NCBI GenBank assembly: GCA_005777805.1
Contig: SXLG01000055.1
Coordinates: 1-40,862 of the forward strand
Reading direction: 5' to 3'
Length of the DNA: 40,862 nt
DNA from: Pseudomonadota bacterium
GTDB lineage: Bacteria; Desulfobacterota; Binatia; UBA12015
Of this stretch, positions 24,467-33,120 are shown piece by piece. The notes under the pieces are model-generated. The model was not told the DNA's origin. It did no database searches and saw nothing but the letters and a program-made list of their open reading frames with translations. The stretch's first letter is position 1; the number at the start of each line of letters is the position of its first letter. The translations under genes were made by a program, and so were the position numbers.

Positions 24467-25654
24467 GCGCTGGTGAGTGCCGAGCCTGCGGTCTTCACCC
24501 TGCGTCTCCTCACCAATCTTGCGACCGACGTCCGGCCCGAGATCTGGGACGCGCTGGTGCCGGCGAACGAGCCCTTCCTGCGCTGGGGCTGGCTCGCGTC
24601 GCTGGAGGAGTCGGGCTGCGCCAGCGGGCGCGCGGGCTGGCAGGCGCAGCACCTCACGCTGTGGCAGGAGGAGCGGCTGGTCGCCGCCTGCCCGCTCTAT
24701 CTCAAGACAAATTCCGAGGGTGAATTCGTCTTCGATCATGGCTGGGCCGAGGCCGCCGAGCGGGCCGGCATTGCCTACTACCCGAAGCTGCTCGTCGGCG
24801 TACCGTTCACGCCGGCCGTCGGGCAGCGTTTTCTGGTGGCGCCCGAGCTGGAACGCGCGGGCGTGATCCGGGCTCTCGGCCAGGCCCTGCGCGAGCTCTG
24901 TGACGAGCACCAGTTCTCGAGCATCCACATCAACTTCTGCAACGACGACGAGGCCCGGGCCTTGCGCGAGGTCGGCTTCGAGGAGCGCCTCGGGTTTCAG
25001 TACCGCTGGCGCAACCGGGGCTATCGCGACTTCGACGATTGGCTAGGTGCGCTGCGCCACCAGCGCCGCAAGGCCGTGCGGCGCGAGCAGCGCGAACTCG
25101 AGGAACAGGGGATCGCGCTCCGGACCTTTCGCGGCGACGAGATTCCCGACGATCTCTTCCCGCAGATGTACCATCTATACTTGACCACGGTCGACAAATA
25201 CGTCTGGGGGCGGCGCTACCTCAACGAACGCTTCTTCGAACTGCTCCGGGGGCGCTTCCGGTCGCAACTCACCTTCATCACGGCCTGGCGCGGCCCGAAC
25301 CTCATCGCGGGCACCTTCAACGCCGTGAGCAGCGAGGCCCTCTACGGACGCTACTGGGGGACGCACGAGGAGTTGCGCTTCCTGCACTTCAACGTTTGTT
25401 ATTACGCCTCGATCGCGGAGTGCATCGAACGCGGCATCGGTCGCTTCGAGCCCGGAGCCGGCGGCGACTTCAAGCGCCTGCGGGGCTTTGATCCCGAACC
25501 GACGCGTAGCCTGCACTACGTTCGCGAGCCGCGCTTCGCGCGCGCGGTCGAACATTTTCTCGCCGCCGAGCGCGCCGAGGTCGAGCGCGTCATCGGAATC
25601 CTGCTCGAACACACCCAGCACCGTCGCGATCGACCGGTGGGCGGGGCGGATTGA
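24464..25654 (+). CDS. DUF482/COG3146 GNAT-fold N-acyltransferase
   Basis: 396-residue protein of the DUF482 family of predicted acyltransferases (FemAB-like tandem GNAT fold). Recognisable parts are PFLRWGWLASLEESGCA near the N-terminus, PLYLKTNSEGEFVFDHGWA, the basic HQRRKAVRREQRE helix, and GTFNAVSSEALYGRYWG followed by FEPGAGGDFKRLRGF near the C-terminus. The acceptor is unknown; these proteins are often annotated as peptidoglycan-related. The ATG at 24464 is created within the last unit of the upstream repeat array, and I see no strong ribosome site. The 3' end carries a weak 38-bp duplication (25639/25677). Confidence 0.85.
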   Translation: MALVSAEPAVFTLRLLTNLATDVRPEIWDALVPANEPFLRWGWLASLEESGCASGRAGWQAQHLTLWQEERLVAACPLYLKTNSEGEFVFDHGWAEAAERAGIAYYPKLLVGVPFTPAVGQRFLVAPELERAGVIRALGQALRELCDEHQFSSIHINFCNDDEARALREVGFEERLGFQYRWRNRGYRDFDDWLGALRHQRRKAVRREQRELEEQGIALRTFRGDEIPDDLFPQMYHLYLTTVDKYVWGRRYLNERFFELLRGRFRSQLTFITAWRGPNLIAGTFNAVSSEALYGRYWGTHEELRFLHFNVCYYASIAECIERGIGRFEPGAGGDFKRLRGFDPEPTRSLHYVREPRFARAVEHFLAAERAEVERVIGILLEHTQHRRDRPVGGAD

Positions 25655-25839
25655 CGGCCGGCCGGGACGCGTCGGCGGGCGGGGCGGATCGACGGTTCGC
25701 CGGGAGGCGCTGGCAGACGAAGTGAATGGACTGTCCGCCCGGACCCGACGGCGGGCACCGTGGCCGCGCAGAGCCCGTGCAGGAATCGCGCCGGCAGCGC
25801 GGCGGCGTCGAGGTGCTCCTCACGCCCGCCCCCTCCCGA

Positions 25840-25866
25840 AGCCGGAATCAAAGAAAAATTCCGGCT
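25840..25866. terminator. Stem-loop between convergent genes
   Basis: A perfect 9-bp stem (AGCCGGAAT / ATTCCGGCT) with a 9-base A-rich loop ends one base before the minus-strand NIPSNAP-like stop codon. It lies between convergent genes. No T-run follows on either side, so it may act as an RNA 3'-end hairpin. Confidence 0.5.
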
Positions 25867-25867
25867 C

Positions 25868-26563
25868 TCAATCGTGCCAGGGACTGCTCAGGAAGTGGCG
25901 CGGCCGCAGCAGCAACGTGTCCTTGTGGCGCACCCAGGAGTCTTCGCGTTGGCGCCAGCGTGCGAGCCGGGAATCGTCCTCGGTGTGCCACGCCGCGAGC
26001 AGGCGGCCCAGCGCTGCGCCATCGTGCAGGCCGACCAGCACCAGCGCCTCGTCGTCGCGCAAGCAGACGCGGTAGCCACAGACCAGCGACGCGCCCGCGC
26101 CCTCGAGTGCAGGCACGCCCTCGCGGCCGAGCGCGGCGAGGTACTCGTCGACCCTGTCGCCCCCGGTGCGCACGATCTGGTGGACGAAGAGTCGAGCCGT
26201 GCTGCCGCGGGCGCGCAGCGTCGCGACGTCGGCCGTCCAGTCGGTGGACTCGATCAGCCGGTCAAACCCGCCGCGGCGGAGGTCGAGATTGCTGAGCCAC
26301 CAGTTTTTGAGCTCGGCGTTCTGGCGGCGCGGCTCGAACTGGCTCTCCATCGCCTCGGCCTGTCGCTGCCAGGTGCGGTTCTCCCACAGGTTGATCGCGA
26401 CCGGAAAGGGCCCCGTGGCAGCGAGCCCCATCCACAGCCCGAGCATGGTGTTCTTCTCGCCACGGGCACGGCGCTGCTCGCCCTGATGCCGACCGATGCC
26501 GTCGAGGTAATCGGCGGCGCGTGTCGGTACCACGTCGACGATCTCGTGCAGATAGACGGCCAT
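25868..26563 (-). CDS. NIPSNAP-like protein (dimeric alpha/beta barrel)
   Basis: 231-residue protein that looks like two ferredoxin-like barrel units. The first begins MAVYLHEIVDVVPTRAADYL and holds GLWMGLAATGPFPVAINLWE. The second begins near residue 118 (RLFVHQIVRTGGDRVDEYLAAL). This start-strand plus helix pattern is characteristic of NIPSNAP and related stress-response barrels. No catalytic residue is evident and no substrate can be named. It lies 7 bases downstream of a second similar gene, so the pair is probably one operon and may form a heterodimer (inference). ATG at 26563. Confidence 0.6.
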   Translation of the reverse strand: MAVYLHEIVDVVPTRAADYLDGIGRHQGEQRRARGEKNTMLGLWMGLAATGPFPVAINLWENRTWQRQAEAMESQFEPRRQNAELKNWWLSNLDLRRGGFDRLIESTDWTADVATLRARGSTARLFVHQIVRTGGDRVDEYLAALGREGVPALEGAGASLVCGYRVCLRDDEALVLVGLHDGAALGRLLAAWHTEDDSRLARWRQREDSWVRHKDTLLLRPRHFLSSPWHD

Positions 26564-26570
26564 GGCGGAC

Positions 26571-27275
26571 CTACCAGATCGCGGCGCCGTCGCGTTCGGC
26601 GCGCGGCCAGAAGGGGGTCTCGCGGCTTGCGTAAACCCAATATTCAAAGGAACTCGCGAGGGTCTCGCGCAGGCCCGTGCGCCACGCACGCAGCTCGGGA
26701 TCGGGCGCATGCTCTGCCTGGTAGGCATTGCACGACGGCAGATCGCGGTAAGCCCACACCGCTGCGAGCAGATCGTTGGTGAAGGCGACCTCGCCGGCAA
26801 GCAGCAGATGACGGCCACGCCCGCGGTCGAGCGCGGCGCGGGCCGCCAGCCCCGCGAGTGCTTCGCGGCGTCGACCGGGGAAGAAGCGCAACTCCTCGAC
26901 GCCGAAGACCCGCGCCTCGAGGCCGTCGCGGAGCTGTTGGTCGAGGTCCGGCGAGAAGGACGTGCCGACCACGATCCGCCCATCGCCACGCCCGCGGTGC
27001 GCGAACGAGTCGCGCCAAAACCGGGCCTCGGCCGAGTGTGTGCTGTCGTCGCAGGGGAGTCCGTCGAGCAAGCTCCCCAGTGCCGCGAAGTCCTCGACTT
27101 GCCAGATTTCGGTGGTCTCGGGCCAGCGCGCCGTGCTGCCGATCGTGCTGCCGAGCACGACCAGCCGCTGGCCGCGCGCCTCGGCGAGCGGCCGGAACTC
27201 GCGCGCCACGGCCTCCAGGTAAGCCTGCTTGCCCCCGCCCTCGATCGCCGAGCGCGCGATGAGGTGGATTGCCAC
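26571..27275 (-). CDS. Second NIPSNAP-like/alpha-beta barrel protein
   Basis: 234-residue protein of size and strand-helix layout similar to its downstream neighbour: MAIHLIARSAIEGGGKQAYLEAV opens a first barrel unit and RVFGVEELRFFPGRRREALAGL opens a second near residue 135. A VLGSTIGSTARWPETTEIWQVEDFAAL segment also fits NIPSNAP-like monooxygenase-fold proteins. The start is GTG at 27275. The shared design and 7-base spacing suggest an old tandem duplication. No known function. Confidence 0.6.
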   Translation of the reverse strand: MAIHLIARSAIEGGGKQAYLEAVAREFRPLAEARGQRLVVLGSTIGSTARWPETTEIWQVEDFAALGSLLDGLPCDDSTHSAEARFWRDSFAHRGRGDGRIVVGTSFSPDLDQQLRDGLEARVFGVEELRFFPGRRREALAGLAARAALDRGRGRHLLLAGEVAFTNDLLAAVWAYRDLPSCNAYQAEHAPDPELRAWRTGLRETLASSFEYWVYASRETPFWPRAERDGAAIW

Positions 27276-27840
27276 ACGACGCGCCTAGCGCGGCGCGTGC
27301 GGCGGGTAAAGCCGCGCTGGTTGCCGGCGCCGGACGAATTCGGAGCCCCGACCCGGCCCCGACCGGCCGGGCCCACGCCGCTCTTCCAAGGTGAAGATCG
27401 CACTGCATGACCGCAGGCGGCTGACGACCGCGAACGTCATGGACACAGGCCGAACGCGGCACTCCCTGCTGGCCCCATCGGCGGCGGCCTGAGCGAGGGA
27501 CTCGGGCGCGTGGAGAAGCTCGAGGCAGGCCACGGCACGCTCGACTTCTTCGGCCAGGCCGAGCGTAGTCGCCACGGCGGTGCGCTCGACGACGTGCACC
27601 GCGATGTGCCCAGCGTGTCCGGGTTCGCTCCGAGCTGGGTCGGCGACGAATGCGACCGCAGGGAAGCCTGGCGCTGGGACGACGGCGTGCCGGCTGGTCG
27701 TTCTGCGAGGTCTTGAGTTTTGTCGCGACATTGTCGCAAGTCGTGTCGCAAGTCAGGAGGCAGCAATCTTCAGACGGACTCCGCTTCATCTCCCTGCGCC
27801 GCAGGCGTTTCGCCCTGATGCGGCGATTTCGAGGGTGGGT
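27276..27840. other. 565-bp region without a supportable gene
   Basis: A minus-strand frame at 27285-27731 (148 codons) has a middle section of plausible composition (FPAVAFVADPARSEP, then LGLAEEVERAVACLELL) but ends that look random. It could be a decayed gene. No family is recognised and no ribosome site is visible, so I do not call it a CDS. Confidence 0.35.
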
Positions 27841-28437
27841 CTACGGGGGACAGACGCTGCCGGTGGCGGGCGCGCAGGCCCGGATCTCTTCGTTCGCATT
27901 GTGCGCCGAAACGCATGCAGCGTGTGTCGCGTATTTCTCGTGGCTCAGGCAGGCCGTGACCGTCATGTCGTACTCAGGGTCGTCGCCGCCGGTGTCGCGG
28001 TACCTGATCGTCGTGACCGGTGAGGTCGGTTCGGCCCAGCTGAGTGGGCAGAGCGCACCTTTAGGGCCGGTGTCGACGGAGCCTTCGAGGTCGGAGCAGC
28101 CCCACGGCGTTACCCACCTCGGCTCGAGCCACGTCTGTTTCGGGTCACCTTCGTTTTCCTCCAGGAGGTAAAGATGAAGGTTTTCGACGAAGGCTGGCGG
28201 GTTATTTTCCTTGTACTTCACCTGCGCTATCGACTTGGGCTTACCTTCCTCCGCGAACGATCCGAGCCACGTGTAGTCGTCCTTGTTGGTCGACGGATGG
28301 ATCGATCGTTCATGGTCGCCTTGTGGGACCGCCGGGCCGGGCGCGGGATTGGTCTGGCGGCTTGACCCGTTCGAGGTCGGGTAGTCGCCTCCGATTCCGA
28401 TCGCCGGCCAGTTCAGATGGATCCGAACAGTCGGCAT
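27841..28437 (-). CDS. Orphan hypothetical protein, Cys-containing C-terminus
   Basis: 198-residue reading frame from ATG 28437. Composition is unlike the surrounding GC-rich shadow frames: many Asn, Lys, Tyr, Glu and Thr (DDYTWLGSFAEEGKPK, KYKENNPPAFVENLHLYLLE), locally lower GC, and seven Cys in the last 85 residues including VSAHNANEEIRACAPATG. That looks like a real, probably extracellular disulfide-containing protein. Yet no signal peptide is visible at this start, and only a GGAG placed too close precedes the ATG. It may be a gene that has lost its 5' end, or horizontally acquired. I recognise no family. Confidence 0.5.
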   Translation of the reverse strand: MPTVRIHLNWPAIGIGGDYPTSNGSSRQTNPAPGPAVPQGDHERSIHPSTNKDDYTWLGSFAEEGKPKSIAQVKYKENNPPAFVENLHLYLLEENEGDPKQTWLEPRWVTPWGCSDLEGSVDTGPKGALCPLSWAEPTSPVTTIRYRDTGGDDPEYDMTVTACLSHEKYATHAACVSAHNANEEIRACAPATGSVCPP

Positions 28438-28728
28438 TCTCCACGGGGGCCCTCGCCACCTGCGCCGGCTCGACGATCTGGGCCGACCGGAGCGGGCGGC
28501 CTCGAGGGCGAGGGCTTGTCCATGAGCGCGAACCGATCGCGTGCCGTTGGGATGGCGCGCTCGCCTAGCCGCGTCCCAGGCGGCGCCGGGCACTACGAAC
28601 CAGGCGGTCTCGCGCCCGCCCGTGCGGCCCGGGCGGGTCGGGCGGCGCGGGGCTGGTCTTGGCATGTCGCGAACGGTGCTTCCGCAGGGAACAACTGTTC
28701 ATCGATATTGAACGCCTACGGAAACTAG

Positions 28729-28965
28729 ATGGCCAACGACGAGCCGAAGAGCCTCCTCGACCAGGTGCGGGAGTCGCGGCGCCGCGAGAACCGGCGCATG
28801 CGGCGACTGCGCGACGTGCTCGAGGCCCTCGCGGGGCAGAAGGACGAAGGCGGCGCAGAGGGACACGCCGGCTCCCTGTTGCCAGGGAAGGAGCCGGGGA
28901 TACCGGTAAGGTCGTCTCCTGATGCGGCGCCGACGGGCCGACGCCGGCCGCCGCAGCCTCGGTGA
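28729..28965 (+). CDS. Small hypothetical helical protein
   Basis: 78-residue frame starting at ATG 28729. The first 42 residues (MANDEPKSLLDQVRESRRRE, then RMRRLRDVLEALAGQKDEGG) are charged and helical, like a short regulatory or nucleic-acid-binding protein; the remainder is Pro/Arg-rich and disordered. Upstream is a locally AT-richer stretch that might hold a promoter, but no strong ribosome site. No family is recognised. Confidence 0.4.
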   Translation: MANDEPKSLLDQVRESRRRENRRMRRLRDVLEALAGQKDEGGAEGHAGSLLPGKEPGIPVRSSPDAAPTGRRRPPQPR

Positions 28966-29167
28966 ACTCCCCGGCGACGCAGGCCCAACCTTCTCGCGAG
29001 AGCAGGCGAGGTCGGCGTCAGAGGGCCTCCTGGACCGGGGCATTTTGTGTCGCCACTGCCGCAGAGCGGGTCGACGTGCCGCCGCATCTCGCGGCCCTGT
29101 TCTCACAAATTTAGGCGAAATGTCCGATCCGCTCGCGCCATGCGGCGTGCCGTCGTGCTGGCCGTGA

Positions 29168-29371
29168 TTCCCGGAGTGCTGGAGCCTCGGGGCATGCCAC
29201 CACGACCTCGCTCTCGCCGCGACCGCAAGATCCGCGTACTATGGAGTGGCGAATGCATTGGTCGTGACTGCGTCTCCGTCCGAGATCGTCGTGGACGTGT
29301 ATGTATGGAACAGCTCGTTGGCGGTCCCTCAGGATGGGCAATTCTTTCTTGCCGTGTATCCGCTCAACTGA
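29168..29371 (+). pseudogene. Possible gene remnant without start codon
   Basis: Within the otherwise empty 28966-29519 region, a plus-strand frame follows a TGA at 29165 and ends with TGA at 29371. Its last 45 residues read like a beta-rich protein C-terminus (ANALVVTASPSEIVVDVYVW, then DGQFFLAVYPLN). There is no ATG and no credible start, so it is best seen as the tail of a broken gene. No family recognised. I see nothing else in this gap. Confidence 0.3.
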
Positions 29372-29519
29372 AGTGTTCCCTGAAACGCGCCGAGTCCTCG
29401 CGATGTGGTGTGCCCCGGAGTTACTGGCGGATCGCGCCGGAGGCGTCCTCGTCGCCTGACCGCGCACGTCCATCCAGAGGGGCCATTCCTGCCAAACGAT
29501 CCGCGCGGATCAGCCCACG

Positions 29520-31499
29520 CTACATCTTTCCGCGCGGATCGAGCCAGATCGGCGAGGTCAGGGCGCGTTCCTGGATCGAGCGCGGGAAGGCGTCGTCGCA
29601 GCATTCGGCGAAACCCTCGCCGATGGTTGCGGGCTCGTCGCAGCGCACGCCGGCGTCGTTGCAGAGGAAGGTCGTCCAGCGACAGGTCGGCACTTCGAGG
29701 ACGCGGGCGTAGTAGACCGCTTTCACGGCCGGGTCGAAGTCGGGGTCGGTCCAGACTTGACATAGGGCCGTGGCGCCTCCGCCCGAGACGGTGCAGCTCC
29801 CGGTGTCGAGCTGCGCTCCCGGCGCGTCGACCAGATCGACGACCTCTTCGCGCAGAGTATCGCCCTCGAGCCAGCCCTTGATGATCTGAATGCGCTCCAG
29901 TGGTGCGCCGGGCACCGCGGTCGTACCGGCGTCGCGCAGCGCGCTCACCACGAAGCGCGGGGCCTCTCCCGGGGCAGGCGACGGAGGGGCCTGCAGCACG
30001 CCGCCCATCGGCACACCGCGAGCGTAGCCGGTCGCGACCAGGTCGCTGCGCTGGCAGATGTCCGTCGGCAGATCGAAGCCGCCGAAGAAGCGCACCACCA
30101 TGCGCGGGCCGCTGGTCGAGTATGCCTCGCGCCGGCGCATCGCCGCGAAGAGCGCATCGCGCGAGTTCTCCTCGGCCCACAGCACGGCGAGGCCGCCCGG
30201 ACTGAATTCGACATCGTCGGGCAGGCCGATGGGCATCCTCACAGAGTTTGGCGTGCCGGCGCCGCCGTGGCCCTGATGACCGCGTTCCTGCACCAGGCCG
30301 GGTGTGCCCAGATGGGTGTCGGTGCTGCCGATCAGGCCGAAGCGGAACGGGTTGGTGCCGAATTTTTTCTCCAGCGCGAGGCCCTGGTGCAGCGCGTTGC
30401 GCACGAAGCTGGTCGGCTCGTTCTTGCCGGTGCCGGCGTCAAAGCTCGAGAACTTGGCCGAGAAGTTATCGTAGGGGAGCTGCTCGAAAGTACAGGCTTC
30501 GTCCTCGGTGCCCACGCCAAGCCGGCACTCGGAGTCGCCCTTGTGCTGCGTCACCTCGACCAGCGGCTCGGCGCGCGCGCGGGCTTGCACATAGGCCTCG
30601 GTGAACGCTTCGCCGTCGTCCTGCTCGGGCAGGAAGAGCAGTCCGCTGGAGAGGTTCGAGTTGTGCGGGATGGCGAGCCACTCGCAGCCCTGCTCCTTGC
30701 GGCAGACGCGGTCGAGCCCGCTCCAGAGATCGCGTACCGGGCCGACGTCGAGCGCGCTCACCGGCAGGTCCGGGACCGAGCTGCCGCGGAAGATCACGTT
30801 GCGGTGGAGATTGCGCCCGAGCGGGGCGGCGGTCCATTCGTAGCCGATGAAGCTCGTGAATGTGCAGGCCGCCGAGCGGTCGTAGGCCTCTTCGGCCGCG
30901 TCGCGGATCTCGCCCCAGGGGGCTGCGGCGGCAAGCTTGCAGTCGCGGCCCTCGTCTCCACAAAACTTGGAGCGTTGCGGTGATTCGCGATCGGAGACCG
31001 GCGAATTGAGGACGAAGAAGGCCAGCGCGGGCCAGCGCCGGAAGAGCACGCAGGCGGGCCATTTGTAGCCGGGGAGACCTTCGGTGGTGCAGGTCCGCAG
31101 CTCGCCCAGGAACTCGCTGTGGTCGGTGACGGCCGCGAAATCGAGTGGTCGGTCGATGCGGGCGTGCCGCAGTGCCTTGCCCTCGGGTGTCCAGGGTTGC
31201 AGCCCGATCTCCTCGCCACGCGCGAAGCGGTAGGCATCGCGCGGCCGGCTGCGCGTGCCCTGCGTGGCGGCGTCGAGCGAGAGACCGGTGTGGACGTGCA
31301 GGTCGCCGACGAAGGGCTGCCGCAGCGGATCGTGGTCGGCGCAGGCTGGTCGCTGCTCGGTGCGCTCGAAGGGCGGTGCTGCGGGCGTGGTGGCGGCGGC
31401 GTGGCTGGTCAGAACGGTGAGCGTCAGCCCGAGAGCCAGCGCGAACCCGCGCGCCGGGGCCCGCGGCTGCTTCTTGTCGTCAGTCACGGATAAATTCAT
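29520..31499 (-). CDS. Periplasmic DUF3604 protein (PHP-like metallohydrolase)
   Basis: 659-residue exported protein of the DUF3604 family, related to PHP phosphoesterases. Signal peptide about residues 17-36 (LALGLTLTVLTSHAAA). Metal-binding motifs include GDLHVHTG (residues 65-72), FAAVTDHSEFLGE, WLAIPHNSN and FGLIGSTDTHLG, with acidic and His residues in PHP-like order. The substrate is unknown. The ATG at 31499 overlaps the stop of the upstream membrane-protein gene by four bases (ATGA), which decides the start over an in-frame ATG at 31517. Many Cys residues in the C-terminal third suggest disulfides, in line with a periplasmic site. Confidence 0.88.
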   Translation of the reverse strand: MNLSVTDDKKQPRAPARGFALALGLTLTVLTSHAAATTPAAPPFERTEQRPACADHDPLRQPFVGDLHVHTGLSLDAATQGTRSRPRDAYRFARGEEIGLQPWTPEGKALRHARIDRPLDFAAVTDHSEFLGELRTCTTEGLPGYKWPACVLFRRWPALAFFVLNSPVSDRESPQRSKFCGDEGRDCKLAAAAPWGEIRDAAEEAYDRSAACTFTSFIGYEWTAAPLGRNLHRNVIFRGSSVPDLPVSALDVGPVRDLWSGLDRVCRKEQGCEWLAIPHNSNLSSGLLFLPEQDDGEAFTEAYVQARARAEPLVEVTQHKGDSECRLGVGTEDEACTFEQLPYDNFSAKFSSFDAGTGKNEPTSFVRNALHQGLALEKKFGTNPFRFGLIGSTDTHLGTPGLVQERGHQGHGGAGTPNSVRMPIGLPDDVEFSPGGLAVLWAEENSRDALFAAMRRREAYSTSGPRMVVRFFGGFDLPTDICQRSDLVATGYARGVPMGGVLQAPPSPAPGEAPRFVVSALRDAGTTAVPGAPLERIQIIKGWLEGDTLREEVVDLVDAPGAQLDTGSCTVSGGGATALCQVWTDPDFDPAVKAVYYARVLEVPTCRWTTFLCNDAGVRCDEPATIGEGFAECCDDAFPRSIQERALTSPIWLDPRGKM

Positions 31500-31906
31500 G
31501 GCAAGAGGCTCGTCCAACGCACCGCGGCGCCGTCATTCACCAGCGGGGTGGCGTAGATCGGGGTCAGGGCCGCGATCATGAGGGCGAACGAGGCCGCGAG
31601 GACCAGCGCTCGGGCGCGGGCCTCGCCGGCGCCGCGGCTTACCCGCGCCACCACACGGGTGGCGACCATGCGAAGCACGACGAGCCAGAGGAGGGTCTCG
31701 ACGCAAAAGAGCAGTGCGATGACGCCTCCCGGACCCATCGCACCTTCGGTCACGAGGAGGGCTATGCCCATCAGGGCGAGCTGGAGCAGCCAAGCCACCG
31801 GGACGTGCCCCGAGCCGAAGGCCCAGTAGGGCACGGGTAGAAACAGGATCAGCGCCAGCCAGAGCAGCCGTCGCGCGCGCGGCGGGGACATGCGCGGGTT
31901 TTTCAT
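31496..31906 (-). CDS. Small integral membrane protein coupled to DUF3604 gene
   Basis: 136-residue protein with four predicted membrane helices (about residues 12-30, 34-54, 58-80 and 103-122) and basic loops. No family is recognised. It is translationally coupled to the DUF3604 gene by an ATGA overlap, so the two probably act together at the envelope. Start ATG 31906. Confidence 0.7.
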   Translation of the reverse strand: MKNPRMSPPRARRLLWLALILFLPVPYWAFGSGHVPVAWLLQLALMGIALLVTEGAMGPGGVIALLFCVETLLWLVVLRMVATRVVARVSRGAGEARARALVLAASFALMIAALTPIYATPLVNDGAAVRWTSLLP

Positions 31907-32406
31907 GCGCGGCTTGCGGGGTCAACGGCGGGCGTCGTCGCGCCGGGGGATCGGGCGAGCAGTGGACCTCGTCAAGCAGGACGACACTCGCCGTGGCCGA
32001 ACCTGGGGGGGAGCGAGCCGTGCGCAAGGGGCGAAGCTGCGCGCGCAGAGTGGGGGCACGTCTCGCCGTGTGCCGAGCCGTGCCCGGTGGGTCGGTCGCT
32101 GGGACCGCCGCGCAGATCGCGGTCAGGCGCGACCTCTGGTCGGTGCGCGAGGCGCGCTCCGCGGGCCGTAGCTGGAGGGATGGTTCGGCGCCGCCGGCGG
32201 GCTTGGCTGTCTGCCTTGAGCTTTGGCCCTCCGGGCGACGGTGTCCCGGTACCGCTCGCCGCCGTTCCGGGGGCGTACCGCGCGGTACAGGTTCGTCCGT
32301 TCCTGGACGTTCATGTGGGCGCATGAGCTGGAAAGCGCCTGAATTACCGAGCTTTCTCTGCTGGCACGCAAATCGCTCCGGAGTCGTGTCGGGGGAGGAA
32401 CTGCAC
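31907..32406. other. 500-bp non-coding region with a 14-bp palindrome and weak repeat
   Basis: No gene is supported. GTACCGCGCGGTAC at 32275-32288 is a perfect palindrome and could be an operator; it lies 118 bases before the 57-residue gene. A weak 75-bp-offset similarity (CTCGCCGTG at 31987 and 32062) fits the repeat period seen elsewhere but is less certain. Confidence 0.4.
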
Positions 32407-32580
32407 ATGGAAACCACGACCACGAACCGCCGCTCGGAGGCCACGCCCGCGAACCCACGTCGCGTCATCGCGGTCGGCCGCCGCGTCAAGGATGGCTGGC
32501 TCGTCCGGACGCGCCTGTGGCGTTACCTCGACGAGCGCGAAGCCAAGGCGCCCGCGCGGCGCGATTCCGGCGCGGCCTGA
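32407..32580 (+). CDS. 57-residue basic small protein
   Basis: Short frame with the best ribosome site in its neighbourhood: GGGGGAGGAA at 32391-32400, six bases before the ATG at 32407. The product is basic and Thr/Arg-rich at the N-terminus, with a compact centre (RVIAVGRRVKDGWLVRTRLW, then RYLDERE). This could be a small DNA- or RNA-binding protein, but no family is recognised. A repeat array follows. The ribosome site is the main reason to believe it is expressed. Confidence 0.55.
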   Translation: METTTTNRRSEATPANPRRVIAVGRRVKDGWLVRTRLWRYLDEREAKAPARRDSGAA

Positions 32581-33120
32581 GTCGCCCCACTCTCGTCAAG
32601 CTTATTCGTTCCGGCGGCGGTCAGCAGTGGCTCAACCGCGCACGCCCGTCCCGGCGCCCGTACCCGCGGTTCGTCCCGAGCAGCGGAGTGCGCATCGGAG
32701 TCACGCCCCACGGTGCGCGGCAGGCCCGGGGCCTGCGCCCGCGGAGGTAGGGACGCGGGCTTCGCCCTGCAGTGGGCGCCCGTCCCATGGGTTGATACGG
32801 CGCGGCCCAGACGCTCCGGTTTGGCGCAGGCTTCGCCCCACAGGGCACGCTCATTCCGTGCCCGCGCCCGCGGAATTAGAGGCGCGCGCCAAGGACGCGG
32901 GCTTCGCCCTGCAATGCGCGCCCGTGCCCGTATCGGCTTGTGCGCCGCTCCCGCGACGGGGTCCGAGCTGCGGCGAACCCTCGCCCTCGAGGGGCCTCAC
33001 CGATTGACGCTTCCATGCCCGCGCGCCGAGCGGGATCGAGCGCGCAGTGGCGGCGAAAGTTCGCACTTCGCCCTTCTTATTCCCCACAATTTCCCTAACT
33101 TGGCCCTGGGACGAGCCCTG
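32581..33120. repeat. 540-bp gap with tandem array, period 71 bp (about 32630-32990)
   Basis: The block GAnGCGGGCTTCGCCCTGCA starts at 32752 and 32894, with a diverged copy at 32823: exact offsets of 71 and 71. A further diverged copy is seen near 32699 (GTCACGCCCCACGGTGCG, offset about 61) and weaker ones near 32634 and 32965. No gene is supported inside. The last 60 bases before 33121 are comparatively AT-rich and are the likely promoter of the next gene. Confidence 0.85.

Noticed and set aside
29111-29473. Minus-strand 120-codon frame
   Set aside because: Arg/His/Ser-rich with no ribosome site or domain; the plus-strand remnant in the same place reads more like protein.
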